Shown: one piece after another, positions 34,140-42,957 of the stretch
Position numbering within the stretch: the stretch's first letter is position 1
How the letters are laid out: each line of letters opens with the position of its first letter
Source: UBA1723 sp045629285
GTDB lineage: Bacteria; Bacteroidota; Bacteroidia; Bacteroidales; Paludibacteraceae
Assembly (NCBI GenBank): GCA_045629285.1
Contig: JAZQQY010000012.1
Span: forward strand, 1 to 64,000
Length of the DNA stretch: 64,000 nt
Direction: 5' to 3'
Program-made: the position numbers and the translations under genes
The notes under the pieces: generated by a model
Told to the model about the DNA's origin: nothing
Seen by the model: the letters and a program-made list of their open reading frames with translations, nothing else
The model's database searches: none

Positions 34140-35108
34140 ATGATACAAAAATTTGCGGATTGGTTAATATACGATATAATCGGACTTGATGCGACGTCGA
34201 GGCTGGGAGAATCCATCAATTTCTTCGTCTACGATTCCATCAAGATCATCATATTACTGTTTGGAATCAGTATCGTCATGGGAATAATCAACGCATATTT
34301 CCCTATTGAGCGACTACGCAACTATCTTACCACACACAAGATGTACGGATTCCAATATCTATTGGCCAGCGTTTTCGGAGCCATCACACCATTCTGTTCG
34401 TGCTCATCAATACCATTGTTTATCGGATTTGTGAAAGGAGGCATACCACTTGGAGTCACATTTGCTTTTCTCATCACATCCCCATTAGTCAACGAAGTGG
34501 CAGTGGCAATGTTTCTCGGAACATTCGGTGTGAAAGTCACAGCCATCTACGTGGGATGCGGAATTCTTTTAGGAATGATTGGAGGTATGCTTCTTGGGAA
34601 GATGAACCTTGAACGTTACCTGTCACCTTGGATTATTCAGATGCAAAAAATGCAGATGGAGGCAGACGACGCTTATGAAAGCAACCATTTGACATTTATG
34701 CAACGTCTACCAGGAATAATAAAAGATGCGTTAGGAATTGTCAAAGGAGTATTGCTTTACGTCATCATAGGAATCGCAATCGGAGCCGGAATCCACGGTT
34801 ATGTGCCAGAAGGATTCTTTACGGAGTTTATGCAGAAGGCAGGAATCTTCGGAGTGCCAGCCAGCGTGATAATAGCGATACCAATGTACTCCAATGCGGC
34901 AGGAATCGTGCCAGTGATACAAGTGTTTGTGGCAAAAGGCATACCACTCGGCACAGCACTGTCGTTTATGATGAGCGTCGTCGGGCTATCACTTCCAGAG
35001 GCAACGATGCTGAAAAAAGTAATGACATGGAAACTAATTGGAATCTTCTTCGGCACCGTCGCATTGATGATAATGATGCTCGGTTGGATATTTAATGTCA
35101 TACTATAA
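34140..35108 (+). CDS. ArsP-like permease (DUF318 family)
   Basis: 322 residues, about eight transmembrane helices. ITPFCSCSSIPLFIGFVKGGIPLG at about residues 82-105 is the cysteine motif typical of this family, and a second repeat carries AIPMYSNAAGIVPVI and LPEAT. ArsP members export organoarsenicals, and related permeases have other thiol-metal substrates. It ends the locus that includes arsR and arsC, which supports a metalloid-efflux role. A terminator follows 28 nt downstream. Confidence 0.88.
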   Translation: MIQKFADWLIYDIIGLDATSRLGESINFFVYDSIKIIILLFGISIVMGIINAYFPIERLRNYLTTHKMYGFQYLLASVFGAITPFCSCSSIPLFIGFVKGGIPLGVTFAFLITSPLVNEVAVAMFLGTFGVKVTAIYVGCGILLGMIGGMLLGKMNLERYLSPWIIQMQKMQMEADDAYESNHLTFMQRLPGIIKDALGIVKGVLLYVIIGIAIGAGIHGYVPEGFFTEFMQKAGIFGVPASVIIAIPMYSNAAGIVPVIQVFVAKGIPLGTALSFMMSVVGLSLPEATMLKKVMTWKLIGIFFGTVALMIMMLGWIFNVIL

Positions 35109-35135
35109 ACTATAAAAATGTCATATTTAAATTGG

Positions 35136-35166
35136 AAAGCGGCGTAAATTCACGTCGCTTTTTTTG
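35136..35166 (+). terminator. Terminator of the arsenic/redox locus
   Basis: AAAGCGGCGT and ACGTCGCTTT pair over 10 bp (one G-T wobble) around a six-base loop, followed by a T run. Confidence 0.85.
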
Positions 35167-35272
35167 TTTATCACACAAGGAGGTTGCAACTAAAATTCAT
35201 AATAAACCTTAAAAAACAGATAAATGTCACAATTATGAACGAATCTTACAGAAAAAACACAATTAATATGAC

Positions 35273-35280
35273 TATTTTTG
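35273..35280 (+). promoter_or_regulatory. -7 promoter element of the T9SS cargo operon
   Basis: TATTTTTG matches TAnnTTTG, 64 nt before the start codon of the 1121-residue gene. Confidence 0.65.
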
Positions 35281-35343
35281 CGAATTATTAATTAGGCGAA
35301 AAAAATTGCCCTTTTACTACGAATAAAAAAATATAACAACAAT

Positions 35344-38300
35344 ATGAAATCACTATTGATGAAACTGGGAGTTGTTTGGATAATGCTGACAAGCATGCTC
35401 CCATCAGTATTCGCCCAAACGGGAGTACTGGTAATTGAGATTTCCGACACGCTCAACATTCCGCTGTCGGATTATTACATAAGAATCAAAGATTCTGACG
35501 GTTCAATAAAATCCTACAGGACAGACTCAGAAGGACGTGTCCGTGACGACAACTTCCCAGTAGGTGATTACACTTACAGTTTCTCTTTCGGAGATTTCAA
35601 CACAGGAAGTTTTACAGTCACTTCAGGAAACCCTACATGGATCGACATTGACTTTCGCCGTGTGACAATCAACTTCAAGGATGAGAAGGGCAACCCTGCA
35701 AGCGGCAAGTTCGTCACTCTTTACAAAAGAGAGGCCGACGGAACACGTACACTTGTACGTCAAAAGACATCAGACGAAAACGGAAAAACTCTATTTGTTG
35801 TTCCGGAAGGAAACTATACATACGTTGCTGCAGACGGAGAGCATGACATCACTGTCAAAGGCGATGTCAACACAACAGTAGCAGTAACGTCGAAATTGGT
35901 CACATACCAGACATCGTTCCAGTTCTTCAAAGGCAACAATCCGATCACTCTATTTGCGAAAGACGTGTATGTACGTCAAAATCAAGACAATGTATTCAGA
36001 GATTTCGGCGTTGTATTGGCACATGGAGGAACACAGTCAAACAGCATGGTGGAATATAATCTGACTGACGGAAAGATCTCTTGTCCTATCGGAGAGTTCG
36101 AATATTCAGTATACACTAGAGATTACGGTACACTTACCGGAACATTCTTCGTGACTCAGAACAGCTCTGAAACAAAAAACATCGTAAAGATCGTAATTCC
36201 TGACGAGCAGATCGCGCCAGATGATCCTATCATCGTTCCTGACGAGAAAGAGCCGACTTACAAGCTAAGAGTTCACGCAATAGATTGCGACACGAAGGAG
36301 CCAATCCACAACCTTGCCGCCAGATATTCAACACCAAATGGTAAAAGTTCATTCTCAACTACAGATGAGCAAGGATATGCTGTGTTTAAAGTAAATGCAG
36401 GCATATACAATGTAAGTTTGCCATCGCAGACAAAAGAAGGCATTGTAGTAAACGGAGATACAGATGTTGAGTTCTGCGACAAAGCAGAGCCAGACAGTCT
36501 TACTTCACAGCAGATATACTTCCAGTTCTTCTACCAGGACAAAGAGGTGTTCCCACAAACTATCGAAAAGATTGACATCAAGAAGATAGAGAGTGGAAGT
36601 TACCTTCAATACGTGACTATCAAGCCAGAGAAAGACGAAAATGAAGGACTTAACAAGTTCAAGGAACCTGTTGTCACAATTACAGGAAGATACTATTATT
36701 CATTCTTAATGGATGAATCAGAGTTCAAAGTAAGTTCTAGCTCCGGCAATTTCACAACTATCCAGGAAAAGCCGATAGACACAGTCAAGATCTATTTCGA
36801 AGAGAAATACGATGTTGACATCTACTTCCTACATCAGGATAAGACCCCAGCAACCGGTTCTTACAGCGTGTCATACATCGACAGATATAAGAACAATCGC
36901 CGTACAGACGAACAGGGTCATCTACAGTTGACATTGACAACTGGAGATTACACATTCATTGCTTTGGACGACACATCGAAATTCACTTTGAAAAAGGATA
37001 CTACCATTTACTACTATCTTCCTGACCCAGAGCACTCGCGCAATGTTTACTTCAAGTTCTTGCATGACGGAAAGGTGGTATATCCAAATGTGACAACCCT
37101 ATCATTCTTTAGAAACAAATCTCTGAATCAGTATGCATACCTTTCTTCATCTCTATACGATGATTATGAAGGAATGGGCAGAACATACGTATTCGACAAG
37201 CCAATAGAGTTGCCAGCAGACTCATTCACTGCCAGCTACTATATCGACGACTATGAATTCGACGGTCAGATGGATCACAAATTCATTGTCAACGGAAACG
37301 CACAGAACGACACGACAATCTTTATCGTTGTGCCAGTCAAGAGAATTGTAGAGATTCAGATCAAGGATGCCAAAGGCACTGACGTTCAGGGTGTGTTTGC
37401 AAAAATCTACAAATATGACGAGAACGGTGAGTTGAGCACAGCATTGGATTACGACGGAAACTCACACTCAAGACTAATGTCGGACGCAACAGGTATTGTT
37501 CGCGATCACCTTGTCCCAGGTCGCTACCAGATCAAGATTCTTGGTATCGAAAGAGACTTTGAGGTAACTGAATATGGACTTAAGTTCACAATCCTTTCCG
37601 ACGTCGAATTGTTCAATGTCGTATTTAAGGTTCTATACAGCGACAACGATGAGCCTGTGCCTGGTTTGAAATTGGACATCAAGAAAGGCAGTGAGTTCTA
37701 TACAAGCGGAATCACTGACGGTGAAGGAGAGATCAGATTCCAGAGTGAAGCAGCCAAATATTCATATCTTCTTTCTTATGGCAACGGAATTGAAGGCAAC
37801 TACACTATCACAAAAGACGAGACAATCATCATCAAGATCGATCGTCCTGTCCTTGTAAAGACAATCGCTTTGTTTGGCGAGCAGTGTTTGATTGGTGGAG
37901 AGTCTACTAAATTCACAGCAATCATCACTCCAGACAATGCTACTCAGAAAAAGCTTGACTGGTCTGTCGACAATGAGATCCTAGCTACTATTTCTAGCGA
38001 CGGAACATTGACAGCCAACACAATCGGCCAGACAGGTACAGTTACGGTCACAGCCAAGGCAAAGGACGATAGCGGGGTATTTGCTACAATTCTTGTAAAC
38101 ATCGAAGCTGAATCATGTACAAAGTCATATACTTTGGCATTCGGCGACGGTTCAACAGAAATGCTGATTGACGACTATACATTCGATCTTGTAGTCACAC
38201 CTTCTGTCAACAAGTACCAGTATTACGCATACCAGACAAGTCAAGACGGAGTAAACTGGACAAATGCAACGAATTTCACACCAGAGACAACAATCACATT

Positions 38301-38709
38301 GGAGTCGGACAAATACTTTAACAATGGAACTCATCTATTCCGTGTGATTGCCGCTGACGACGCACTAGAGCTACTGCAGATTCTAGACGGAATCAAGGAG
38401 CCAGGAATCGAGAATATCACTAACATAGTCATCCTTCGCAATAGAGACACAGGCGACTATGTAATCACAGATAAGATTGAGATCCCAACAGTCTTCACTC
38501 CTCATGAGGTTAACGGTGCCAACGACGACTTCATGCCAGGTTATCAAGTAGTCATCTACAACCGCTTCGGAGATGTAATCTGCAAGTCGGACAACGGTTG
38601 GGACGGCAAATACAAAGGTGAGACTGCCGATGCCGGAGTCTACATCTATGTCTTGACACTAAAAGACGGAAGAGAGATGAAGGGAACTATCCAATTGTAT
38701 AGAAAATAA
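35344..38709 (+). CDS. Large surface protein with Cna-B-like and Ig-like domains and a T9SS type B (CHU_C) sorting domain
   Basis: 1121 residues. Signal peptide ends at SVFAQ. The first 830 residues are a chain of beta-sandwich domains of carboxypeptidase-regulatory or Cna-B type, each ending with a turn such as TDSEGRV, SDENGKT, TDEQGYA or TDGEGEI. A bacterial Ig-like (Big_2) domain spans about 838-925 (LDWSVDNEILATISSDGTLTA). The C-terminal 75 residues (IPTVFTPHEVNGANDDFMPG ... VVIYNRFGDVI ... WDGKYKGETADAGVYIYVL) are a CHU_C sorting domain, so the protein should cross the outer membrane by T9SS and stay on the surface. Two helper-type genes follow. Confidence 0.92.
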   Translation: MKSLLMKLGVVWIMLTSMLPSVFAQTGVLVIEISDTLNIPLSDYYIRIKDSDGSIKSYRTDSEGRVRDDNFPVGDYTYSFSFGDFNTGSFTVTSGNPTWIDIDFRRVTINFKDEKGNPASGKFVTLYKREADGTRTLVRQKTSDENGKTLFVVPEGNYTYVAADGEHDITVKGDVNTTVAVTSKLVTYQTSFQFFKGNNPITLFAKDVYVRQNQDNVFRDFGVVLAHGGTQSNSMVEYNLTDGKISCPIGEFEYSVYTRDYGTLTGTFFVTQNSSETKNIVKIVIPDEQIAPDDPIIVPDEKEPTYKLRVHAIDCDTKEPIHNLAARYSTPNGKSSFSTTDEQGYAVFKVNAGIYNVSLPSQTKEGIVVNGDTDVEFCDKAEPDSLTSQQIYFQFFYQDKEVFPQTIEKIDIKKIESGSYLQYVTIKPEKDENEGLNKFKEPVVTITGRYYYSFLMDESEFKVSSSSGNFTTIQEKPIDTVKIYFEEKYDVDIYFLHQDKTPATGSYSVSYIDRYKNNRRTDEQGHLQLTLTTGDYTFIALDDTSKFTLKKDTTIYYYLPDPEHSRNVYFKFLHDGKVVYPNVTTLSFFRNKSLNQYAYLSSSLYDDYEGMGRTYVFDKPIELPADSFTASYYIDDYEFDGQMDHKFIVNGNAQNDTTIFIVVPVKRIVEIQIKDAKGTDVQGVFAKIYKYDENGELSTALDYDGNSHSRLMSDATGIVRDHLVPGRYQIKILGIERDFEVTEYGLKFTILSDVELFNVVFKVLYSDNDEPVPGLKLDIKKGSEFYTSGITDGEGEIRFQSEAAKYSYLLSYGNGIEGNYTITKDETIIIKIDRPVLVKTIALFGEQCLIGGESTKFTAIITPDNATQKKLDWSVDNEILATISSDGTLTANTIGQTGTVTVTAKAKDDSGVFATILVNIEAESCTKSYTLAFGDGSTEMLIDDYTFDLVVTPSVNKYQYYAYQTSQDGVNWTNATNFTPETTITLESDKYFNNGTHLFRVIAADDALELLQILDGIKEPGIENITNIVILRNRDTGDYVITDKIEIPTVFTPHEVNGANDDFMPGYQVVIYNRFGDVICKSDNGWDGKYKGETADAGVYIYVLTLKDGREMKGTIQLYRK

Positions 38710-38725
38710 ATAAGGAAAAACGGAA

Positions 38726-40171
38726 ATGAAAAAGATAATATCAGCCATTCTGCTTTCCGCACCATGTTTCATGGCTAATGCATTGGAGAGTTTGGAATGT
38801 AATTTCATAAAGGAGTTCGTGAATGTGGATGGGTTTGAAGCCGTATCACATATCGACGAAACAACAGTCATCGTAAAACGTTCCGACAGTTTGTTTGTTG
38901 CCAAGACAGACAACTTGGGGAAAATCTACGAATACAAGTACGATGCCAACTTGACATCTCTTAAAGCAGAAGGTCAGATAGCCTTCGACGGTAGCGATAC
39001 TTACTACTACACAAAAGATGGCAAGATGTACACAGCAAAGATCAAGAACGGCAAGGTAGAATCAACTTCACCTGTCGAGATTCCAGGTTCTGTCACAAAA
39101 CGTGAGACATACGAACATTCGGCACTTGTATACGCAAGCTGGCACTACAAGCCGGAAGACACGATCCGTATCAGCAACCCTACTCTTTCAAAGAATGGAA
39201 AGCAGATCTACTTCTCTGCTAACCTAAAGGGTTCTAAGGGAAGAGACATCTACTCTTCGAACATCAACAACAACGGAACATTCACTCAGCCAAGAAAACT
39301 CGGCAAGAGTGTCAACTCTGATGGCGACGAAGATTTCCCATACATCCGTAAAGATGGACAGATCACATTCTGTTCAAACAGAAAGAACTCGTCTGCACCG
39401 ACTGACAAGAACAAATACAACGTGTATATTTCTAATCCGAATACGACACATGCGCCTGAGTTGATGCAGGCATTCGTTAACAGAAACGTGCCTGAGTTTG
39501 CAAAACTTCAGGAGCCGACTCCAGTGCCGACACCGGTTGCAGACACATTGGTTGCTGTAAAAACTGTCGAGCCAGAGGTTATCAAGCCAGTCGAACCTGA
39601 AACTTTGATGGCAATCACAGAGCCTGAGAAGAAGGTAGAGCCGGTTAAACCAGTTGAGAAGGTAGAGAATGAAGAATATGTAGATGAGCCAAACGAGAAC
39701 GGACGTATTCTTCAGGCTCTTGCTTACGATTCCGACAGTACAAAGTATCCTGTATCAGCTAAAGATTTGTCTGAAATATTCCAGGAGGATCAGGAGGCAA
39801 TGGTGATGGCATCAAAACACGTTGTTGCCGGAGTCGACAAGCGAATCTTCTATTTTGATTACGACACAGACGTATTGAACAACAAGGAATATGATAGGGA
39901 TATCGCGTGCATCGTCGACTTTATCAATTTCTATCCAGAAAACTCATTCTTGATTATCGGTCATACCGATGAAAGAGGAACACGCGAATACAACAATGCA
40001 TTGAGTCTTCGCCGTGCTAAGAAGATCGAAAACATCTTGGCACAAAGAGGAATCTCACGTTCAAGAATGTTCGTGATGGGCTTAGGAGAGGACCGTCCGG
40101 TGATTCGCCACGCTCAGACAGAGGAGCAGCATCAGAAGAACCGTCGAGTAGAAATCCTAAAGATGGAGTAA
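38726..40171 (+). CDS. OmpA-family protein with PD40/beta-propeller-like N-terminus
   Basis: 481 residues with a signal peptide ending near ANALE. The middle has WD40-like (PD40) blades, for example ISNPTLSKNGKQIYFSANLKGSKGRDIY and DEDFPYIRKDGQITFCSN. A Pro/Val/Glu-rich linker (PEVIKPVEPETLMAITEPE) follows, then a peptidoglycan-binding OmpA domain (IFYFDYDTDVLNNKEY, IIGHTDERGTREYNNALSLRRA). It has the architecture of PorE-like proteins that tie T9SS parts to the cell wall. It starts 16 nt after the cargo gene and precedes the PorP/SprF gene. Confidence 0.92.
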   Translation: MKKIISAILLSAPCFMANALESLECNFIKEFVNVDGFEAVSHIDETTVIVKRSDSLFVAKTDNLGKIYEYKYDANLTSLKAEGQIAFDGSDTYYYTKDGKMYTAKIKNGKVESTSPVEIPGSVTKRETYEHSALVYASWHYKPEDTIRISNPTLSKNGKQIYFSANLKGSKGRDIYSSNINNNGTFTQPRKLGKSVNSDGDEDFPYIRKDGQITFCSNRKNSSAPTDKNKYNVYISNPNTTHAPELMQAFVNRNVPEFAKLQEPTPVPTPVADTLVAVKTVEPEVIKPVEPETLMAITEPEKKVEPVKPVEKVENEEYVDEPNENGRILQALAYDSDSTKYPVSAKDLSEIFQEDQEAMVMASKHVVAGVDKRIFYFDYDTDVLNNKEYDRDIACIVDFINFYPENSFLIIGHTDERGTREYNNALSLRRAKKIENILAQRGISRSRMFVMGLGEDRPVIRHAQTEEQHQKNRRVEILKME

Positions 40172-40176
40172 AGAAC

Positions 40177-40197
40177 AATTCGTAATTCATAATTAAG
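40177..40197 (+). repeat. Heptamer tandem repeat upstream of porP
   Basis: Three contiguous 7-bp units AATTCGT, AATTCAT, AATTAAG directly before the PorP/SprF gene. Confidence 0.5.
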
Positions 40198-40204
40198 GAA
40201 GAAG

Positions 40205-41098
40205 ATGAAAAGAATATATATAAAATTGTTGACGGTGCTGATTGCTTTGATAGGTGCATCGCACGCTTACGGTCAGCAAGACTTGATGGTATCTCAGCAG
40301 ATATTCTCAAGAATGAACATCAACCCTGCCGGCACAGGTAACTTGGAGCATATCGACGCGTTCGTGCTAGGACGTATGCAGTGGGTAGGTGTGGAGAATT
40401 CTCCAAGAACAGCATTGTTAAACGTAGCTTACTATAACGAGAAACTTAAGTCAAGTTTCGGTTTGACAACAAACTACGACAACCAGGGTGTCGGCAATAG
40501 TCAGACTAACGTTCAGGCAGTATATGCTTATCATGTCGACTTGAATGAGAAGTATATCCTATCTATGGGATTGTCTGCCGGAATCGATGCTGGCACATTC
40601 GATCCATACGCAAATACGATTCGTGATGAAGAGCCCGATTTCTCATCATACGTAAAGGATAAGACAAGCGAGGTTTCTCCTGACTTCAATTTCGGTTTGG
40701 AGTTGACATCGAAGAATTGGATGATCGGTGTTTCTGCGACACACCTACTAAAATCGGAGCCAACAACATTCCAAAGAGGCCGCCACATCTACGCATACGC
40801 ACGTTGTCTTGTGCCATTGTCTGAGATGTTGGATTTGGCACCCATGGTATCCTACATCCACCAGCATCAGGTGAACGAAGGTGAGATCGGTGCAATGTTG
40901 TTCATCAAGAAGATGATGTGGGGAGGCGTTACATGGAAGCCTGACTTCGGCAACTTTGGAGACATGTCGCTAATGGCAGTCGACTTGGGTATTGAAATCA
41001 AGAACTTCCGCGTCGGCTATGCCTATAGCTTCAACTTCGGAGGTTACAATAATTTGCCTTCAAACACACACGAGTTGTTGTTGAGCGTACACTTCTAA
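40205..41098 (+). CDS. PorP/SprF-family type IX secretion outer-membrane protein
   Basis: 297 residues. Signal peptide ends at AYGQ; the mature protein opens with DLMVSQQIFSRMNINPAGTGN, the PorP/SprF signature of a barrel N-terminus, and ends with an aromatic beta strand (HELLLSVHF). In flavobacteria SprF assists secretion of the type B cargo SprB, and PorP partners the PorK/N ring. Being third in an operon after a CHU_C cargo and an OmpA protein, it is most likely the dedicated docking protein of that cargo. Confidence 0.93.
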   Translation: MKRIYIKLLTVLIALIGASHAYGQQDLMVSQQIFSRMNINPAGTGNLEHIDAFVLGRMQWVGVENSPRTALLNVAYYNEKLKSSFGLTTNYDNQGVGNSQTNVQAVYAYHVDLNEKYILSMGLSAGIDAGTFDPYANTIRDEEPDFSSYVKDKTSEVSPDFNFGLELTSKNWMIGVSATHLLKSEPTTFQRGRHIYAYARCLVPLSEMLDLAPMVSYIHQHQVNEGEIGAMLFIKKMMWGGVTWKPDFGNFGDMSLMAVDLGIEIKNFRVGYAYSFNFGGYNNLPSNTHELLLSVHF

Positions 41099-41101
41099 TT
41101 A

Positions 41102-41129
41102 AAGTAAAAAATAAGAAGTAAGAAAAAAA
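41102..41129 (+). repeat. Heptamer tandem repeat after porP
   Basis: Contiguous 7-bp units AAGTAAA, AAATAAG, AAGTAAG, then an A run, immediately after the PorP/SprF gene. Confidence 0.45.
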
Positions 41130-41225
41130 GTGACACGATCATAGCCTAGGTGAGCAAAGCTGACCTTAGGGGAAAGAAAGTGCGACACATATAGGGCCTA
41201 GGGGAAGCGAAGCAGAACCCTAGGC
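41130..41225 (+). repeat. Imperfect tandem hairpin repeat (two units of about 50 bp)
   Basis: Both units begin GTG(CG)ACAC, pass through ATAG, and fold on CCTAGG: the first as CCTAGGTGAGC...GCTGACCTTAGG, the second as GCCTAGGG...CCCTAGGC around an AAGCGAAGC loop. The second unit ends in a T run. Confidence 0.6.
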
Positions 41226-41232
41226 TTTTTGT
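41196..41232 (+). terminator. Terminator of the T9SS cargo operon
   Basis: GCCTAGGG and CCCTAGGC form a perfect 8-bp stem followed by TTTTTG. It is the second unit of the hairpin repeat. The remaining 138 bp to the next gene show no certain promoter. Confidence 0.7.
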
Positions 41233-41370
41233 TTTGTCTATTGAGACATTATTGCAATGCATGTATATGAATTCTATATTTTGCACAACATACGCTTTTG
41301 AAAAATCATACGCAAAATTTGATATAAAAATATAAATATGGTATATTCGCAGTTGTTAACGAATGCGTAA

Positions 41371-42939
41371 ATGAGACGACATATAGAATTATTGTTTTTT
41401 ATTGCAGTCATTGCCATGCTGACAGTGGTCTGTTTTTTAATGCCCAAAGACGGCATAACAGTGGTCGGCACCACTCTTAGGTTCCCGTCCATTACAGAAG
41501 TCCTTACTCCTGCTGATAAATCAAGAATATCAATCGACGGATTATTGTCTGATCGTGAAAACAGCATGAAAATCCAGGCTTTGCCAGACTCAGTGGTTGA
41601 AGCCCGCAGAAAACTCATGATGGCGGCAGACTCAATGCGAGTACGTGATTCGTTGCTTCTTGCCGATACTATCAATTTCTACAAAACATTCTTTACAGAA
41701 AATCCGTCCAGATTCTATCTTCCTGATTCATCGGACGTTTCATACATCACAAATTTAATTGCCACACTTCGTAAGGAATCACGTAAAGGCATCGTTCACA
41801 TTGCACATTACGGAGATTCTCAAATTGAGGGCGACCGAATCACAAGTTCCATCCGCTATGGTCTGCAGGACAAATTCGGTGGTGAGGGGCTTGGCATCAT
41901 CCCTACAATGCAGATGATCCCTTCCATTACAGTACAAGAAACTGTTTCCGACAGTATCAGTCGTTTCTTGGTCGACGGCACACTAGTCCAGAAAACAGAT
42001 CACAAACGTTATGGTGCGTTGGGCCAGCTTTCTGAAATAAACGGCAGAACAACCATCACAATCAACAGTTTGGCCACTAAGCATAAGAAATTCAATAAGA
42101 TCCGTCTATTCTACTCTACACGCAAGAAAGGTTTGAAGGCTACATTGTCGACAGATTCACTTGTGTACGAGGCTGAAGATGAGCCAGACAAGAAGTATGG
42201 CATGATGGAATGGAACCTTCCAAGCAAGATCTCTTCTTTCAAGATCAAGCTTGAAGGTAGCGCCGAACTTTACGGTTTCTGCTTGACCGGAGACAAGGGT
42301 GTTGCTGTGACAAACATCGGACTTCGTGGAAGTTCGGGCACTTTCTTCACTCGTATCGACGGCAAGTCGTTCAAGTACATGCACGACGCTCTTAACACAC
42401 GTTTGGTCATCATGGAGTTTGGAGGAAATGCCACTCCTTATATGAATACAGACAAGAAGATCGAAGGCTACTATAGTTCAATGGATGCTCAGATCAAATT
42501 TGTAAAGCAGCAGCTTCCAAAGGCAAAAATCATCCTTATCGGACCTGCCGACATGGCAGAGACTGTAGACGGGAAGCTTCAGACTTACCGCAATCTGGAA
42601 AAAACTGTGGATTTGATGCAGCGTGTTGCCAAAGATAACGGCGTTGCATTCTGGAATATGTATGGAGTGATGGGAGGAAAAAACTCTATCATCAGCTGGG
42701 TGTCTAACAAACCTGCCCTTGCAGCATCCGACTATATCCACTTCTCTCGCAAAGGAGCAGAGAGAATCGCTCACCTATTCTTGGAAAGCTTAAATGTTTA
42801 TGACAATTACTCAACATTCCAGTCGTCACTAGAGAGAAGAAAGAAAGAGCAATCTAAAAACAGAAAGAAGAAACTAAAAGAGATGTCGGCCAAAATACCT
42901 GTAGATAAAACATTCGCCGACTCAATATCAAAAAGATAA
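41371..42939 (+). CDS. SGNH/GDSL-family hydrolase-like protein, membrane-anchored
   Basis: 522 residues. An N-terminal hydrophobic helix (about 6-24) anchors the protein; about 120 residues of helical linker follow. The SGNH domain starts at GIVHIAHYGDSQIEGDRI (GDS motif) and has VIMEFGGNAT and, near the end, ASDYIHFSRKGAERIA with the D-x-x-H dyad. The C-terminus is very basic (Lys/Arg-rich, RRKKEQSKNRKKK). It precedes a second SGNH protein and an MBOAT acyltransferase, a set used to add or remove acetyl groups on extracytoplasmic glycans. The basic tail could bind an acidic polymer. Confidence 0.85.
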   Translation: MRRHIELLFFIAVIAMLTVVCFLMPKDGITVVGTTLRFPSITEVLTPADKSRISIDGLLSDRENSMKIQALPDSVVEARRKLMMAADSMRVRDSLLLADTINFYKTFFTENPSRFYLPDSSDVSYITNLIATLRKESRKGIVHIAHYGDSQIEGDRITSSIRYGLQDKFGGEGLGIIPTMQMIPSITVQETVSDSISRFLVDGTLVQKTDHKRYGALGQLSEINGRTTITINSLATKHKKFNKIRLFYSTRKKGLKATLSTDSLVYEAEDEPDKKYGMMEWNLPSKISSFKIKLEGSAELYGFCLTGDKGVAVTNIGLRGSSGTFFTRIDGKSFKYMHDALNTRLVIMEFGGNATPYMNTDKKIEGYYSSMDAQIKFVKQQLPKAKIILIGPADMAETVDGKLQTYRNLEKTVDLMQRVAKDNGVAFWNMYGVMGGKNSIISWVSNKPALAASDYIHFSRKGAERIAHLFLESLNVYDNYSTFQSSLERRKKEQSKNRKKKLKEMSAKIPVDKTFADSISKR

Positions 42940-42957
42940 GCATAAAAGGAGAACAAA

